The notes under the pieces were generated by a model, which was given only the letters and a program-made list of their open reading frames with translations, was not told where the DNA came from and did no database searches. 64,000 nt of DNA, taken from contig OZ243951.1 of NCBI GenBank assembly GCA_965214565.1, positions 1,922,001-1,986,000 on the forward strand, read 5' to 3'. The position numbers and the translations under genes are program-made. The DNA is from VXYK01 sp965214565 (GTDB lineage Bacteria > Actinomycetota > Acidimicrobiia > Acidimicrobiales > Aldehydirespiratoraceae). Of the stretch, positions 34,330-43,090 are shown piece after piece (position 1 is the stretch's first letter; every line of letters starts with the position of its first letter).

Positions 34330-34683
34330 TCAGTAGATTTCGATGCGGGCGTTCAGGCGTGACATGTCATCGGGGTCGTTCGTCAGGATAAAGGTGCCGA
34401 GACTCTCTGCAACGACGGCGAGGTGTGCGTCGACGACGTCTGAGGTTCCGGTCTCAGCGAGCCTCCGTCCGATGGTCACCGACTCATCGAGAGAGTGGAC
34501 ATCGAAGTGGCGTACCGCACGCGCCAGGTTCGCCTGCCTTACCGGTTTCCGCCAGACTTGGGCGAGGGCCGGGTGGGTTGTGTGCAGTTCCTCGCCTCGT
34601 TCAGTCGCCCTCTTGATCAGGGCCCAGAGTCGAGAGTTCAGGTTCTCGCCGTCGACGATCATTGGACCCGCATCGATGATCAA
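34330..34683 (-). CDS. vapC: VapC-like PIN-domain toxin
   Basis: 117 residues from TTG 34683. PIN-domain acidic residues are visible as D4 (IIDAGPM), D82/D85 (SDVVDAHL) and D103 (TNDPDD). It would act as an Mg-dependent RNase on tRNA, rRNA or mRNA. TTG overlaps the antitoxin TGA (TTGA); the alternative start at 34722 would place an atypical 13-residue extension before the first PIN strand. Directly follows the relic of the desulfurase end. Confidence 0.8.
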   Translation of the reverse strand: MIIDAGPMIVDGENLNSRLWALIKRATERGEELHTTHPALAQVWRKPVRQANLARAVRHFDVHSLDESVTIGRRLAETGTSDVVDAHLAVVAESLGTFILTNDPDDMSRLNARIEIY

Positions 34684-34925
34684 CGATCGACCCCTTGGCG
34701 GTCGAGCACCGTGTCGGCCCATTCCAGGTGCTCACGGTCGATGGGACCTTCATCGTCTTCCCAGGAAGCAATCATGTCGAGCATGGCCCGGCTGCGGCGG
34801 CGGCGCTTCACCTCGGCGAGGAGGGACCTCTTGATGGCGAGCTTCTTTGTGCCGTCCATGGCAACGAGTTCGGCAAGGGCAGCCTCCATTTCTTCGTCCA
34901 GGTTGACGGTCGTCTTGCTTGCCAT
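34680..34925 (-). CDS. vapB: VapB-like antitoxin
   Basis: 81 residues. MASKTTVNLDEEMEAALAELVAMDGTKK is a ribbon-helix-helix N-terminus; the acidic C-terminal part (WEDDEGPIDREHLEWADTVL) would bind the toxin. The start codon lies inside the first of two palindromes, fitting autorepression. Confidence 0.75.
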   Translation of the reverse strand: MASKTTVNLDEEMEAALAELVAMDGTKKLAIKRSLLAEVKRRRRSRAMLDMIASWEDDEGPIDREHLEWADTVLDRQGVDR

Positions 34926-34957
34926 ACAAGTATGGTAACCAACCCATATCTATATGG
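34922..34957. promoter_or_regulatory. Paired palindromic operator of vapBC
   Basis: CCATAC-aa-GTATGG at 34922-34935 and CCATAT-ct-ATATGG at 34944-34957. Both are perfect 6-bp-arm palindromes, and their centres are 22 bp apart, two helical turns. The first covers the vapB start codon. This is the classic geometry for cooperative binding of a VapBC complex. Confidence 0.7.
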
Positions 34958-35429
34958 CAACTTTGGGCTTGCGCTCGAGGCCAAGCTGCGGGTGCGAGAA
35001 CGGCGCCGACCCAAGCTTTATTGGGCTGATCCGGGCCTGGTGCGGTCACTCAAGCGCCAGTTCGGCCCGGTCGGGCCAGAGGAGCGGGGCGCTTTGCTGG
35101 AGGGATGGGTGCTGGGCGAGTTGCGGGCCCACAACGAACACCAGCGTCTCTACGACGAGATTTCCTACTGGGCCGCGACTGAGTCACGCATCGAGGTCGA
35201 CTTCGTCCTGCGCCGCGAGCACCAGTACGCGGCTGTCGAGGTGAAGTCGGCCGAGCGGTACAACACATCGTTCGTCAGGGGGCTGCGAGCGATCGCAGAC
35301 CTGCCGGGGCTGGCACGGCGCATCGTGGTCTACCGGGGTCGCCGAGCCTTCCGCACCGAGGACGGCATCGAGGTCTGGCCGATAGACGTGTTCCACCGAG
35401 CACTCGCCGACGGTCGCCTGTGGGACTGA
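34932..35429 (+). pseudogene. C-terminal DUF4143 remnant of an AAA-family ATPase
   Basis: 165 codons open from ATG 34932. From about 34968 the product reads as the DUF4143 half of an AAA/DUF4143 ATPase: RRPKLYWADPGLVRSL, LLEGWVLGELRAHNE, the nuclease-like core EVDFVLRREHQYAAVEVKSAERY, and a C-terminal GIEVWPIDVFHRAL. The P-loop ATPase half is missing; its place is taken by vapBC, whose operator forms the first codons of this frame. It may be untranslated or a stable fragment. The full-length protein at 9224-10633 shows what has been lost. Confidence 0.75.
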
Positions 35430-35606
35430 CCCCGGCTGTGAGCAGCCCCCGAGTGGGCCGTGCCGGCCTGTTGCGCTGTCGTGGGCCCGGCTCAGACAAA
35501 CCCCAAACCGCCAAGGACAACGTCCCCGGTCGTCACATCTAGCCCTGATCGTTCATGAGAGTTCGTAGGCGGTGAGGGATCGGGCTGGGCCGGGTTGTTG
35601 GGTGGT
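35430..35606. other. Non-coding spacer
   Basis: 177 bp between the ATPase remnant and the convergent lipoprotein gene. No gene, clear hairpin-with-T-run or repeat seen. Confidence 0.5.
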
Positions 35607-36620
35607 TTAGTTGTGCCCTGTGCTGCTGGTGAATCGCACCAGTTCCGCGGGGTCGGCGTGAATTGAGCGCTCTTTCGCGAAATTGGCCGCGTTGGCGAGA
35701 ACGGCTTGTTTCGTTTCGCTGACACACTCCTCAGTCGACTGGACATCAGCCTCTTCGATAGCAAAGTTGACAAAGACTGACCAGGAAACCATGCTGATTC
35801 CTGCAGAGTTGATTGAGGCACACTCTGAATATAGGGCGACGTCTTTGGTTGAATCGTTGAGTGCGTCGAGTTCTGCAAGGGTGATTGCGGCTGAGACTAC
35901 TTCCACTGCGAATGTCTCATCGTTGTAGCGAGTTTGGATTCGCTCAGCTTCACTGGTTGACAGGTATATGATTCTGACAGTGTATGTGCCGGTGGTCTCG
36001 TCCCAGTGTGTCCATGCGAAGCGATCGCCGAATTCAGATCTTGTTTCAGCTGAGATCTGGTTGCGTCTGTTGTCGTCGGAGCTGATCGGTGAAGTGTCTG
36101 GATGATTGTCCAGGTATATGTCAACGATGGTACCTGACCCGATCGGCACCGGAGTTCCTGGGCTAGGGTCTACCGCTGTCACCGTGTCATGCTCAATTTC
36201 TACATATCGCGCATCGTGCAAGCTAGCTCCGAATCGTAATCCCGCTGCTTCTATAAGAACTTTTGCTTCATCGCTAGACAGTCCTATAACATCAGGAACC
36301 GTAACTAGCTCCACAGGTCCAGAGGTTTCGGGCGGCTCGTCAGCTTGGTAGTACGTATCCAAGTCAATATCTTCGACGTTACCACTGTCCTCATTGATGC
36401 TGGTTTCACTGTCAGATCCGATATAACCGCTCTCAATCGTCGTGTCCTCGCCAGCACCGCAGGAGGTCAGCAGGCCCGCAATACATAGCACCAGCAGCAG
36501 AGGAGTCACATGGATTCGCGGCGAGAAGCCCTCATTGATCCACTGTTTCAGCGGTGTTCGTGTTGCAGTTGAGTTGGGATCGAGCACCTCCAAGGCAAGT
36601 TGCTTGAGGTTAGTCTTCAT
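35607..36620 (-). CDS. Lipoprotein with a single PASTA-like domain
   Basis: 337 residues. The hydrophobic stretch VTPLLLVLCIAGLLTSC (lipobox LTSC) begins only at about residue 38, so the true start may be GTG/ATG downstream or the protein may have a cytoplasmic lead. An acidic linker precedes a PASTA-like segment (VTVPDVIGLSSDEAKVLIEAAGLRFG ... DTVTAVDPSPGTPVPIGSGTIVDIYL, about 106-172). The last ~150 residues are unrecognised with two Cys. PASTA domains bind cell-wall fragments. The region looks AT-richer and uses more A/T-ending codons than its neighbours, suggesting transfer. 23 bp downstream of a secreted-protein gene. Confidence 0.65.
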   Translation of the reverse strand: MKTNLKQLALEVLDPNSTATRTPLKQWINEGFSPRIHVTPLLLVLCIAGLLTSCGAGEDTTIESGYIGSDSETSINEDSGNVEDIDLDTYYQADEPPETSGPVELVTVPDVIGLSSDEAKVLIEAAGLRFGASLHDARYVEIEHDTVTAVDPSPGTPVPIGSGTIVDIYLDNHPDTSPISSDDNRRNQISAETRSEFGDRFAWTHWDETTGTYTVRIIYLSTSEAERIQTRYNDETFAVEVVSAAITLAELDALNDSTKDVALYSECASINSAGISMVSWSVFVNFAIEEADVQSTEECVSETKQAVLANAANFAKERSIHADPAELVRFTSSTGHN

Positions 36621-36643
36621 GGAAATATCTCCGTTCTTGTCAG

Positions 36644-37072
36644 TTATATGTGGTCTTGTCGAATGCTTGGTCTCACCATGCTTTGGGCGAAGTCTTCATC
36701 AGAAGCGACCTCAGGCCGCGCGGCGTCGGGGTCGAGCACTCTGAGCAGTTCTGCGACAAGGGGCATCGGTCGGGTATCGATGTCGCTTTCAAGTATCGAA
36801 CGGTCAACGCCCAATCCGAGCAAGCGCTGATGTTGGTCCTGCTCACTGAAATCTGTGAACTGCCGGGCAACGGCCGCAGGAAGTTCTACTCCGTGTTCGC
36901 CCAGGAAACTGACGACGTCGATGTAACTGCTCGCAACCTCCGCAGACGACGGGTTGCTGTCCTGCGCTGAAGACGGACCTGCCAGCGACGCAGCGAAGAC
37001 TGCGACGCACCCGAGAACGCACAGACTGGTTCTGCGGAAGCGGACTCTGTGTGATTGTGGTGATCGGTTCAT
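36644..37072 (-). CDS. Secreted protein, unknown function
   Basis: 142 residues from ATG 37072, preceded by a GAGAAAGG ribosome site. Basic start then a Sec signal peptide (TSLCVLGCVAVFAASLAGPSSAQ-D). The mature part is short, acidic and helical, without motifs I recognise. It is probably co-transcribed with the PASTA lipoprotein, suggesting a shared envelope role; function is not inferable. Confidence 0.55.
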   Translation of the reverse strand: MNRSPQSHRVRFRRTSLCVLGCVAVFAASLAGPSSAQDSNPSSAEVASSYIDVVSFLGEHGVELPAAVARQFTDFSEQDQHQRLLGLGVDRSILESDIDTRPMPLVAELLRVLDPDAARPEVASDEDFAQSMVRPSIRQDHI

Positions 37073-37609
37073 TGGTTTGCCTTTCTCGTTTTTGGGTGGA
37101 TGGAGGCGCACTTGTCGGATGCTTGTGGATGCCGCGAAACGTGTGCTTCCACCCAGTACTTGCCGGCTGAAAGGCTGGTGTTGCACAAATTTGGAAATTT
37201 CTTCGGAAACTCGTGCGACGGATCGCGTCGGCGCGGCTCGCGGCCCCTCGCGACAGGCCGTTTTGCGAACGAGACCACTGTCCGCCCGCCGAGCAGTACA
37301 ACCCTGCACGGCGCAACGGAGCGGCTCAGTGGGTCTGTCAGATTCGGTGTCGGTCAACCCCGATTCTGGAGGCCCCACCCATCTCAGCGCGGACCCACTC
37401 CCCTCTCAAATCCCGAAGAGCTCGATTACGGCGCAGACCCCAGAACCACCTTGAGTGCGAGGCGCAGTAGCCGTAGTCGGCCCATCTGGCGAGGTCAGAG
37501 CGTCGAGCGGGTCGCGGCTGCGGCTGTCCAAGGATCAAGGTTTGTGGAAAACCCTGAGCATGGACACCCTCCCCTCACGTGGTGGACCCCACCCCTTGGA
37601 ACTATTCGT
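37073..37609. other. Intergenic region without convincing genes
   Basis: 537 bp. Short open frames occur on both strands but show no protein-like composition, ribosome sites or similarity. No tRNA-like cloverleaf or strong terminator seen. It presumably holds the promoter of the secreted protein/lipoprotein pair and the 3' flank of the permease gene. Confidence 0.5.
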
Positions 37610-39379
37610 CTAGCGCGAGCCTGCGGGTTCCAGGGGTTTGATGTGGACGGTCACGATGTCTAGGTCGTTGTACTGCTGATGGAAGACCTCCGAGGCGTGA
37701 TGTTGCAGCATCCGCAGTGAGATGTCTCGTTCAAGCGGCAGACCGACGGCCTGGGTGGCGAGAACCGAGAGCCGGTCCTCGAGGTTCTCGTCGCTCGCCG
37801 CCGCGACGAACTCAAGCACTGCGTGTCCGTCCTGTTTGCTGGTGGTCAGGCGCAGCGTGCGCCGGGCGACCTCGTCGAGTTGATCGGCAGACTCGTCACC
37901 ATCGAGCAGCGTGAGCAGAGTCTCCTCCGCGACCGCGTCGAGCCGGTGCGCCATGGCCTCGTCCCAGCCGTTCTGGTCTGAGAAGTCTTTGAGGAACTTG
38001 CGGATGCGCGGCAACTCAGCGACCGACAACTCCGAACGGAAGCGGCTCCGGCGTGAACCGGTGAGTTCAGTGAACAGTGTCAAAGCGATCGCAGTGAGGC
38101 CACCGGTCGTCATACCGTTCTCAAGGAAACCCCCGGCGAACCCCTCGAGGTATTCGGGGAAGATCTGCTCGTTCTGAAACCCGACTCCGATCCAGAACGA
38201 AACACCGGCGATCAGGCTCCGGCGGTAGTTGTTGGCGTCTTCGACCACCATCCTCATGCCGACCACGAACAGCAGAGCCAATAGCACGGCAATATATGCC
38301 GCGACCACCGCGTCGGGTATTGCGAGCACCAGCGCCAACACCTTGGGAACGAAGGCCATCACAACGAACGAGATGCCGATGGCCACACCGACGCGGCGTG
38401 CGGCGACGCCGGTCAACTCGGTGATGGAGATGCTGGTCGAATAGGTCGTGTTCGGCATCGTGCCGGCAATGCCTGACAACAGATTGCCGGTGCCGTCAGC
38501 CGCGACGGCACCCTGAACGGCTCTGTAGTCGATGGCTCGGGGTCGGCGCCACGACACTCGCTGAATGGCCACCGAGTCGCCGATGGTCTCCACCGCGCCG
38601 ATCAGCGTCACAAAAATGAACGCTGGCAGCAATCCCCAGAAATCGCCGCCGAAACTGAAGTCGTAGCCGGGCCAGCCGGCGTCGGGGACACCGATCCAGG
38701 CCGCATCAACCACTTGGTCGGTGTCGTAGAGTCCGAACATTGCTGCGACCACCGACCCGGCCGCAATCCCGATGACCGGCGCCCACAAACGCATGCTGCG
38801 GGTGGCTGTGAGCGCGATGACGATGATCACACCCATGGCGGTGAGCGCGCTCGCGGGTGAGCTCCACGACGATTTCCCCTCCGGTGAAGCAGCAACCATG
38901 TCGAAAACGAGGGGCATTACCGTCACCGCGATCAACATCACGACGGTGCCTGCAACCGTTGGAGTCAGCAGGCGCCGAAACAGCGACAGCTTCGCTGCCA
39001 ACAGAAACTGGAACAACGATGAGGCCACGACCAGCGTGGCGAGCAGACCGGGCCCTCCTTGTTCCAATGCCGTCACGCACACCGCTATGAATGCGCCCGA
39101 GGTGCCCATCAGCAGGACGTAACCTGAACCGATACGACCGAGCCGCACCGCCTGGAGGATGGTGCTGACACCACTGATCGCGGCCGCGGCGAACACTGCC
39201 CAGGTCAGGTACTCGTCTGTGCCTCCTGCGGCGCGCACGACGATCGCAGGGGTGAGCACGATCCCTGCTATGGCGAGAATGGCGAACTGCAGACCGAGCC
39301 CGGCGGTGAGCGCGATCGGTGGTTTGTCGTCGGCTTCGTAGCGGATGTTCCGGGGAGTGTTGGACTGATCCTGTTGCAT
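37610..39379 (-). CDS. NCS2/SLC23-type nucleobase permease fused to a C-terminal HATPase-like domain
   Basis: 589 residues from ATG 39379. Residues ~20-435 are a xanthine/uracil permease-type membrane domain (about 12-14 segments; signature-like FVTLIGAVETIGDSVAIQRVSWRRPRAIDY and GIAGTMPNTTYSTSI). The final ~140 residues, after RIRKFLKDFSDQNGWD, resemble RsbW-like ATPase domains: LDAVAEETLLTLLD for the N-box helix and a final DLDIVTVHI strand, though the N-box Asn is absent. It might sense nucleotides or couple transport to signalling. Substrate and role are inference. Confidence 0.8.
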   Translation of the reverse strand: MQQDQSNTPRNIRYEADDKPPIALTAGLGLQFAILAIAGIVLTPAIVVRAAGGTDEYLTWAVFAAAAISGVSTILQAVRLGRIGSGYVLLMGTSGAFIAVCVTALEQGGPGLLATLVVASSLFQFLLAAKLSLFRRLLTPTVAGTVVMLIAVTVMPLVFDMVAASPEGKSSWSSPASALTAMGVIIVIALTATRSMRLWAPVIGIAAGSVVAAMFGLYDTDQVVDAAWIGVPDAGWPGYDFSFGGDFWGLLPAFIFVTLIGAVETIGDSVAIQRVSWRRPRAIDYRAVQGAVAADGTGNLLSGIAGTMPNTTYSTSISITELTGVAARRVGVAIGISFVVMAFVPKVLALVLAIPDAVVAAYIAVLLALLFVVGMRMVVEDANNYRRSLIAGVSFWIGVGFQNEQIFPEYLEGFAGGFLENGMTTGGLTAIALTLFTELTGSRRSRFRSELSVAELPRIRKFLKDFSDQNGWDEAMAHRLDAVAEETLLTLLDGDESADQLDEVARRTLRLTTSKQDGHAVLEFVAAASDENLEDRLSVLATQAVGLPLERDISLRMLQHHASEVFHQQYNDLDIVTVHIKPLEPAGSR

Positions 39380-39474
39380 TGGGCGATTGTTGTCGCGGGC
39401 CGGGGTTGGATCAAACGGGACCGCTGATTCCACCTGCAAGGTTCGGGTGCCTTCAGGTTCTGGCACCTTCAGTT

Positions 39475-40368
39475 TCAGGCGATGCTGATGCCCCTTTGCT
39501 CCGCGATTCGCATAACATCGGCGGGACGGGCCGGAGAGATCAGCAGGGATTCGACGTTGCGTTCGTGGGTGCTCTTGCGACCCGTGACCAAAGGCAGAGT
39601 CACGGCCGAACTGAGATTCAACTCGAGTGCCAGACCGAGGGCCGAAGCGGTGAGATCGGTTGCGTTCGTGTCGGCTCGGGCGGGGGCCAGGCCGACGATC
39701 TGGTTGCGGGCGAACAGCACGGGTTCGCGCAGGACCGTCCGATCATGAAGGACCAGCCCGTTGGGGACCATGACGATAAAGCGCCTGGTCAGCTGGTACA
39801 AGGCATTGAAAGCCAGCCCGGCGAGCGGAAACCCGACGACAGTTGCAATCGCACCTGTCAACCACTGCTGATCGGCTAGCAGGATCGGCCCTGCGGTTGA
39901 ACCGACGACCACGACCGCCCACGCCGGCACGACTAGGATGATCATCACCGGTCCTGGCGCACGCAGAGCGAATCGCCGTTCGTCGCCGTAGCCGGCACCG
40001 TCGATGAAACAGTCGGCAACTCCCGGTGCCAGCACCGCGGCGGTCGCGGCGAGGCTGCCACCGGTCCCGAGAATCGCTGCGGTGGTCTGGGGCGCCTCGA
40101 TCGCGGCCCACACGGCAACCGGCAGCGATCCGGAGACCCCGATACGGGCGACGGCGAGGGTCACGGGTAGACGCGCCATCAGCGAAACCAGGATTCCCAG
40201 CCAGAGCAGCCAACTCACCAGCTTGATGGAGTCGCCGAAGGAGTCCGAAGCACCCCTCAACGCGTCGTTGAGCAGGGCACCCGACAGGAACGGCTGCACG
40301 ATCCACAACCCGGTCGCCAGCCAGCACAATCGCTGTGAAGAGGTGGCAGAGCGAAGGCGTCGGAGCAC
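39475..40368 (-). CDS. Polytopic membrane protein, unknown function
   Basis: 297 residues, GTG start. Five or six hydrophobic segments (from about residue 15 to 205) precede a ~90-residue cytoplasmic tail with a PH-like strand pattern (FIVMVPNGLVLHDRTVLREPVLFARNQIVGLAPA). Proteins with this layout occur in actinomycetes but I cannot assign a function. It lies upstream of, and in the same orientation as, the permease (95-bp gap). Confidence 0.65.
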   Translation of the reverse strand: MLRRLRSATSSQRLCWLATGLWIVQPFLSGALLNDALRGASDSFGDSIKLVSWLLWLGILVSLMARLPVTLAVARIGVSGSLPVAVWAAIEAPQTTAAILGTGGSLAATAAVLAPGVADCFIDGAGYGDERRFALRAPGPVMIILVVPAWAVVVVGSTAGPILLADQQWLTGAIATVVGFPLAGLAFNALYQLTRRFIVMVPNGLVLHDRTVLREPVLFARNQIVGLAPARADTNATDLTASALGLALELNLSSAVTLPLVTGRKSTHERNVESLLISPARPADVMRIAEQRGISIA

Positions 40369-40533
40369 GGAACCACATTAGGGGCCGAGCTGATTGATCC
40401 CGCGCGCGGACGCGACCGAACGAGGCGAGGCCGGTGCGGCCCGTGAGGCCTGACCACGGCCCCGCGTCTTGCCAGGGGGCTCAGGGGGCATGTCTCATGT
40501 GATGTCGCATGCGATTGCTAATGTCAGCACCTG

Positions 40534-42606
40534 ATGGCTTCGGATTCCGCTACTGACTCTGCTTCTGGTTTGACGGACCCCGCAGAGCGGGTTGCCGAGC
40601 TGCGTGCAGCCGTCGCCCTCCACGCAGCGGCCTACTACGAGCGTGACAGCCCCGAGATTCCGGATGCCGACTATGACCGGCTGGTGCGTGAACTGGAGGT
40701 TCTTGAGGAGGCTCACCCTGAATTGGCTGCAGAGACCTCACCCACGCAGCGGGTCGGGGGAGCGCCGAACGTGGCCTTCTCGCCCGTCACCCACACCCTG
40801 GCGATGATGTCGTTGCACAACGCCTTCGACATCGCCGAGTTGCAGGCCTGGTACGGGCGTATGCAGCGTCGCCTCGACGGAGGGGTGCCCGAGCGGTTCG
40901 CCGTCGAATTGAAACTCGACGGCTTGGCCATCTCCCTGCGCTACGAGGACGGGGTCCTGGTGCAGGGCGCAACCCGCGGCGACGGCAGGGTCGGCGAGGA
41001 CGTGACCCACAACGTGCGCACCATCAGCGACATCCCGGAGCGGATCGTCGGTGCGCCCCCGGTGCTTGAAGTGCGCGGTGAGGTCTATATGAAGTTGTCG
41101 AGCTTCAAGGCGTTCAACGATCTGCAGATTGCAGAGGCAGAAGCAGCCGGCAAGGAACCGAGGCTCTATGTCAATCCTCGCAACACTGCGGCGGGTTCGC
41201 TTCGTCAGATATCAGCAGAGGTCACTGCCGGTCGAGACCTCTCGTTCTTCTGTTACCAGCTCAGTCTCGTTGAGGGCGGCCCCGAGCTGCACACACACTC
41301 AGAGTCACTGCTGTGGCTGGGGTCGCTCGGGCTCCCGGTCAACGAGCACACCCGCACGTTGACGACGATGCACGAGGTGGAGGCTCGCGTTGAGGAACTC
41401 GACAACATGCGCCACGACCTCGACTATGAGTTCGACGGAGTGGTGGTCAAGGTCGACGATCTCGCTGTGCAGGCCGAGTTGGGCGCCGATGCCAAAGCGC
41501 CGCGTTGGGCGATCGCCTACAAGCTGCCCCCCGAGGAGTGCGCCACCAAACTGCTCGACATCGAGGTTTCGATAGGGCCTTCCGGGCAGGCCACACCGTT
41601 CGCCATACTCGAGCCGGTGTTCGTCGGCGGGGTCACGGTCGCCACCGCGACCCTGCACAACCAGGATCAGGTCGCCGCCAAGGACGTGCGCCCCGGCGAC
41701 ACGGTGATCGTGAGACGAGCAGGCGATGTGATCCCTGAGGTCGTCGGCCCGGTGCTCTCTGCACGGCCTGGAGGCTCTGTGCGTTGGCAGTTTCCGAAGA
41801 ACTGCCCGGTCTGTCATCTCCCGTTGGTGCGCGACGAGGGCGCCGCGGCCACCAACTGTGTCAACTTCGGATGCCCCCGGCAGATCAGAGGGCGTATCGA
41901 GCATTTTGCAAGCCGCACCGCGATGGACATCGGGTTTCTTGGCGAGAAGACGGTTGACGACTTTGTGACAGACGGCTTGATCGAGGATGTCAGCGACCTG
42001 TACCGGCTCGATTTCGACAGGATCCTGGAGATGCCCGGCTTTCAGGAGAAGTCGGTCAACAACTTGCGAGCCGCTATAGAGCATTCCAAGAGCCGCCCGC
42101 TCGGCAATCTGATCTTCGGCCTGCGGATTCCCGAAGTGGGGCAGGTCAACGCAGCGTTGTTGGCGTCGTCGTTTCGGACCATGGAGCGGATCATGGACGC
42201 CAGTGTCGAAGACCTCGCCGCAGTCGAGGGATTCGGACCGGTGATCGCGGAGGCCGTCCACGGCTGGTTTGCAGATCCGCGGGCGCGGGCACTCATCGGT
42301 CGCCTCGCCGACGCGGGGCTCGCCATGGAGGCCGAGGCGACCGACTCGACTACCGAACAGACCCTCGAAGGTGTCTCGGTTGTCGTGAGCGGCACGCTCG
42401 CGGGCTACAGCCGCGACGGCGCCAGGGAGGCGATCCTCGCCCGCGGCGGGAAGTCTCCAACGAGCGTGTCGAAGTCGACTTTGGCCCTCGTCGTCGGTGC
42501 AGATCCCGGGGCATCCAAGGTCAACAAGGCTGAAGCGCTGGAGATACCCGTGATCGACGAGGATGCGTTCGTCGAACTGCTCGAAACCGGTGAACTGCCG
42601 CGGTGA
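40534..42606 (+). CDS. ligA: NAD-dependent DNA ligase LigA
   Basis: 690 residues, full length. Adenylation-domain Lys127 in VELKLDGLAIS, OB-fold, four-Cys zinc finger (CPVCHLP...CVNFGCP), helix-hairpin-helix array and a C-terminal BRCT domain (LEGVSVVVSGTLAGYSRDGAREAILARGGK). It seals nicks in replication and repair. Start ATG 40534. The downstream MazG-like gene follows after 37 bp, in the order known from other actinomycetes. Confidence 0.95.
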   Translation: MASDSATDSASGLTDPAERVAELRAAVALHAAAYYERDSPEIPDADYDRLVRELEVLEEAHPELAAETSPTQRVGGAPNVAFSPVTHTLAMMSLHNAFDIAELQAWYGRMQRRLDGGVPERFAVELKLDGLAISLRYEDGVLVQGATRGDGRVGEDVTHNVRTISDIPERIVGAPPVLEVRGEVYMKLSSFKAFNDLQIAEAEAAGKEPRLYVNPRNTAAGSLRQISAEVTAGRDLSFFCYQLSLVEGGPELHTHSESLLWLGSLGLPVNEHTRTLTTMHEVEARVEELDNMRHDLDYEFDGVVVKVDDLAVQAELGADAKAPRWAIAYKLPPEECATKLLDIEVSIGPSGQATPFAILEPVFVGGVTVATATLHNQDQVAAKDVRPGDTVIVRRAGDVIPEVVGPVLSARPGGSVRWQFPKNCPVCHLPLVRDEGAAATNCVNFGCPRQIRGRIEHFASRTAMDIGFLGEKTVDDFVTDGLIEDVSDLYRLDFDRILEMPGFQEKSVNNLRAAIEHSKSRPLGNLIFGLRIPEVGQVNAALLASSFRTMERIMDASVEDLAAVEGFGPVIAEAVHGWFADPRARALIGRLADAGLAMEAEATDSTTEQTLEGVSVVVSGTLAGYSRDGAREAILARGGKSPTSVSKSTLALVVGADPGASKVNKAEALEIPVIDEDAFVELLETGELPR

Positions 42607-42643
42607 ACTGCCACGGTGGACTCAAAGGACCCAAAGGACCCAC

Positions 42644-43039
42644 ATGACATACACGACCGCCGTCAAAGAGTTCAGCGATGCCTGCAACGACGGCAACCTG
42701 CCCTCAACCCCGAAGCTCATGAGCGTCGAGGCTGTCGAGTTCATTGCGGAGATGGTCAACGACGAACTCGACGAGCTGCGGGAGGCGACCGACATCGTCG
42801 AGCAGGCGGATGCACTTGTCGACGCCGTCTACTACATCTGCGACACGGCGGTGCGTCATGGCATGAACCTCGACCGCGTCTTCGAGATCGTGCACGGCGC
42901 CAACATGGCGAAGGTCGTCGACGGTCGGGTAATCCGGCGTGACGACGGGAAGATCCTCAAACCCGACGGTTGGCGCGACCCCCGCCCGTTGTTGGTCTCA
43001 GAACTCGGCCGGCAACAGAGCGAGGGTTCTTGGGGCTAG
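42644..43039 (+). CDS. MazG-like/all-alpha NTP pyrophosphohydrolase
   Basis: 131 residues from ATG 42644. The Mg-binding pattern EFIAEMVNDELDELREA ... EQADALVDAVYYICDTA (E-x3-N/D-E ... D-x3-D) marks the all-alpha NTP pyrophosphatase fold, and ANMAKVVDGRVIRRDDGKILKPDGW resembles phosphoribosyl-ATP or HisE/YP-type proteins. It likely removes pyrophosphate from a nucleotide; the house-cleaning substrate is unknown. Confidence 0.8.
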   Translation: MTYTTAVKEFSDACNDGNLPSTPKLMSVEAVEFIAEMVNDELDELREATDIVEQADALVDAVYYICDTAVRHGMNLDRVFEIVHGANMAKVVDGRVIRRDDGKILKPDGWRDPRPLLVSELGRQQSEGSWG

Positions 43040-43090
43040 GAAAGCTCCGTCGTTTGGACAACCGGGGCTCCAGCGGATAACTCTCGCGCC

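Noticed and set aside
34695..34931. Plus-strand frame running through vapB into the DUF4143 remnant
   Set aside because: This part is antisense to vapB, shows no ATPase motifs, and vapB/vapC have clear RHH and PIN features.
37073..37609. Possible tRNA or small RNA in the large intergenic region
   Set aside because: No acceptor/T-arm pattern such as GGTTCGA with matching stems, and no terminator-like hairpin with T-run.
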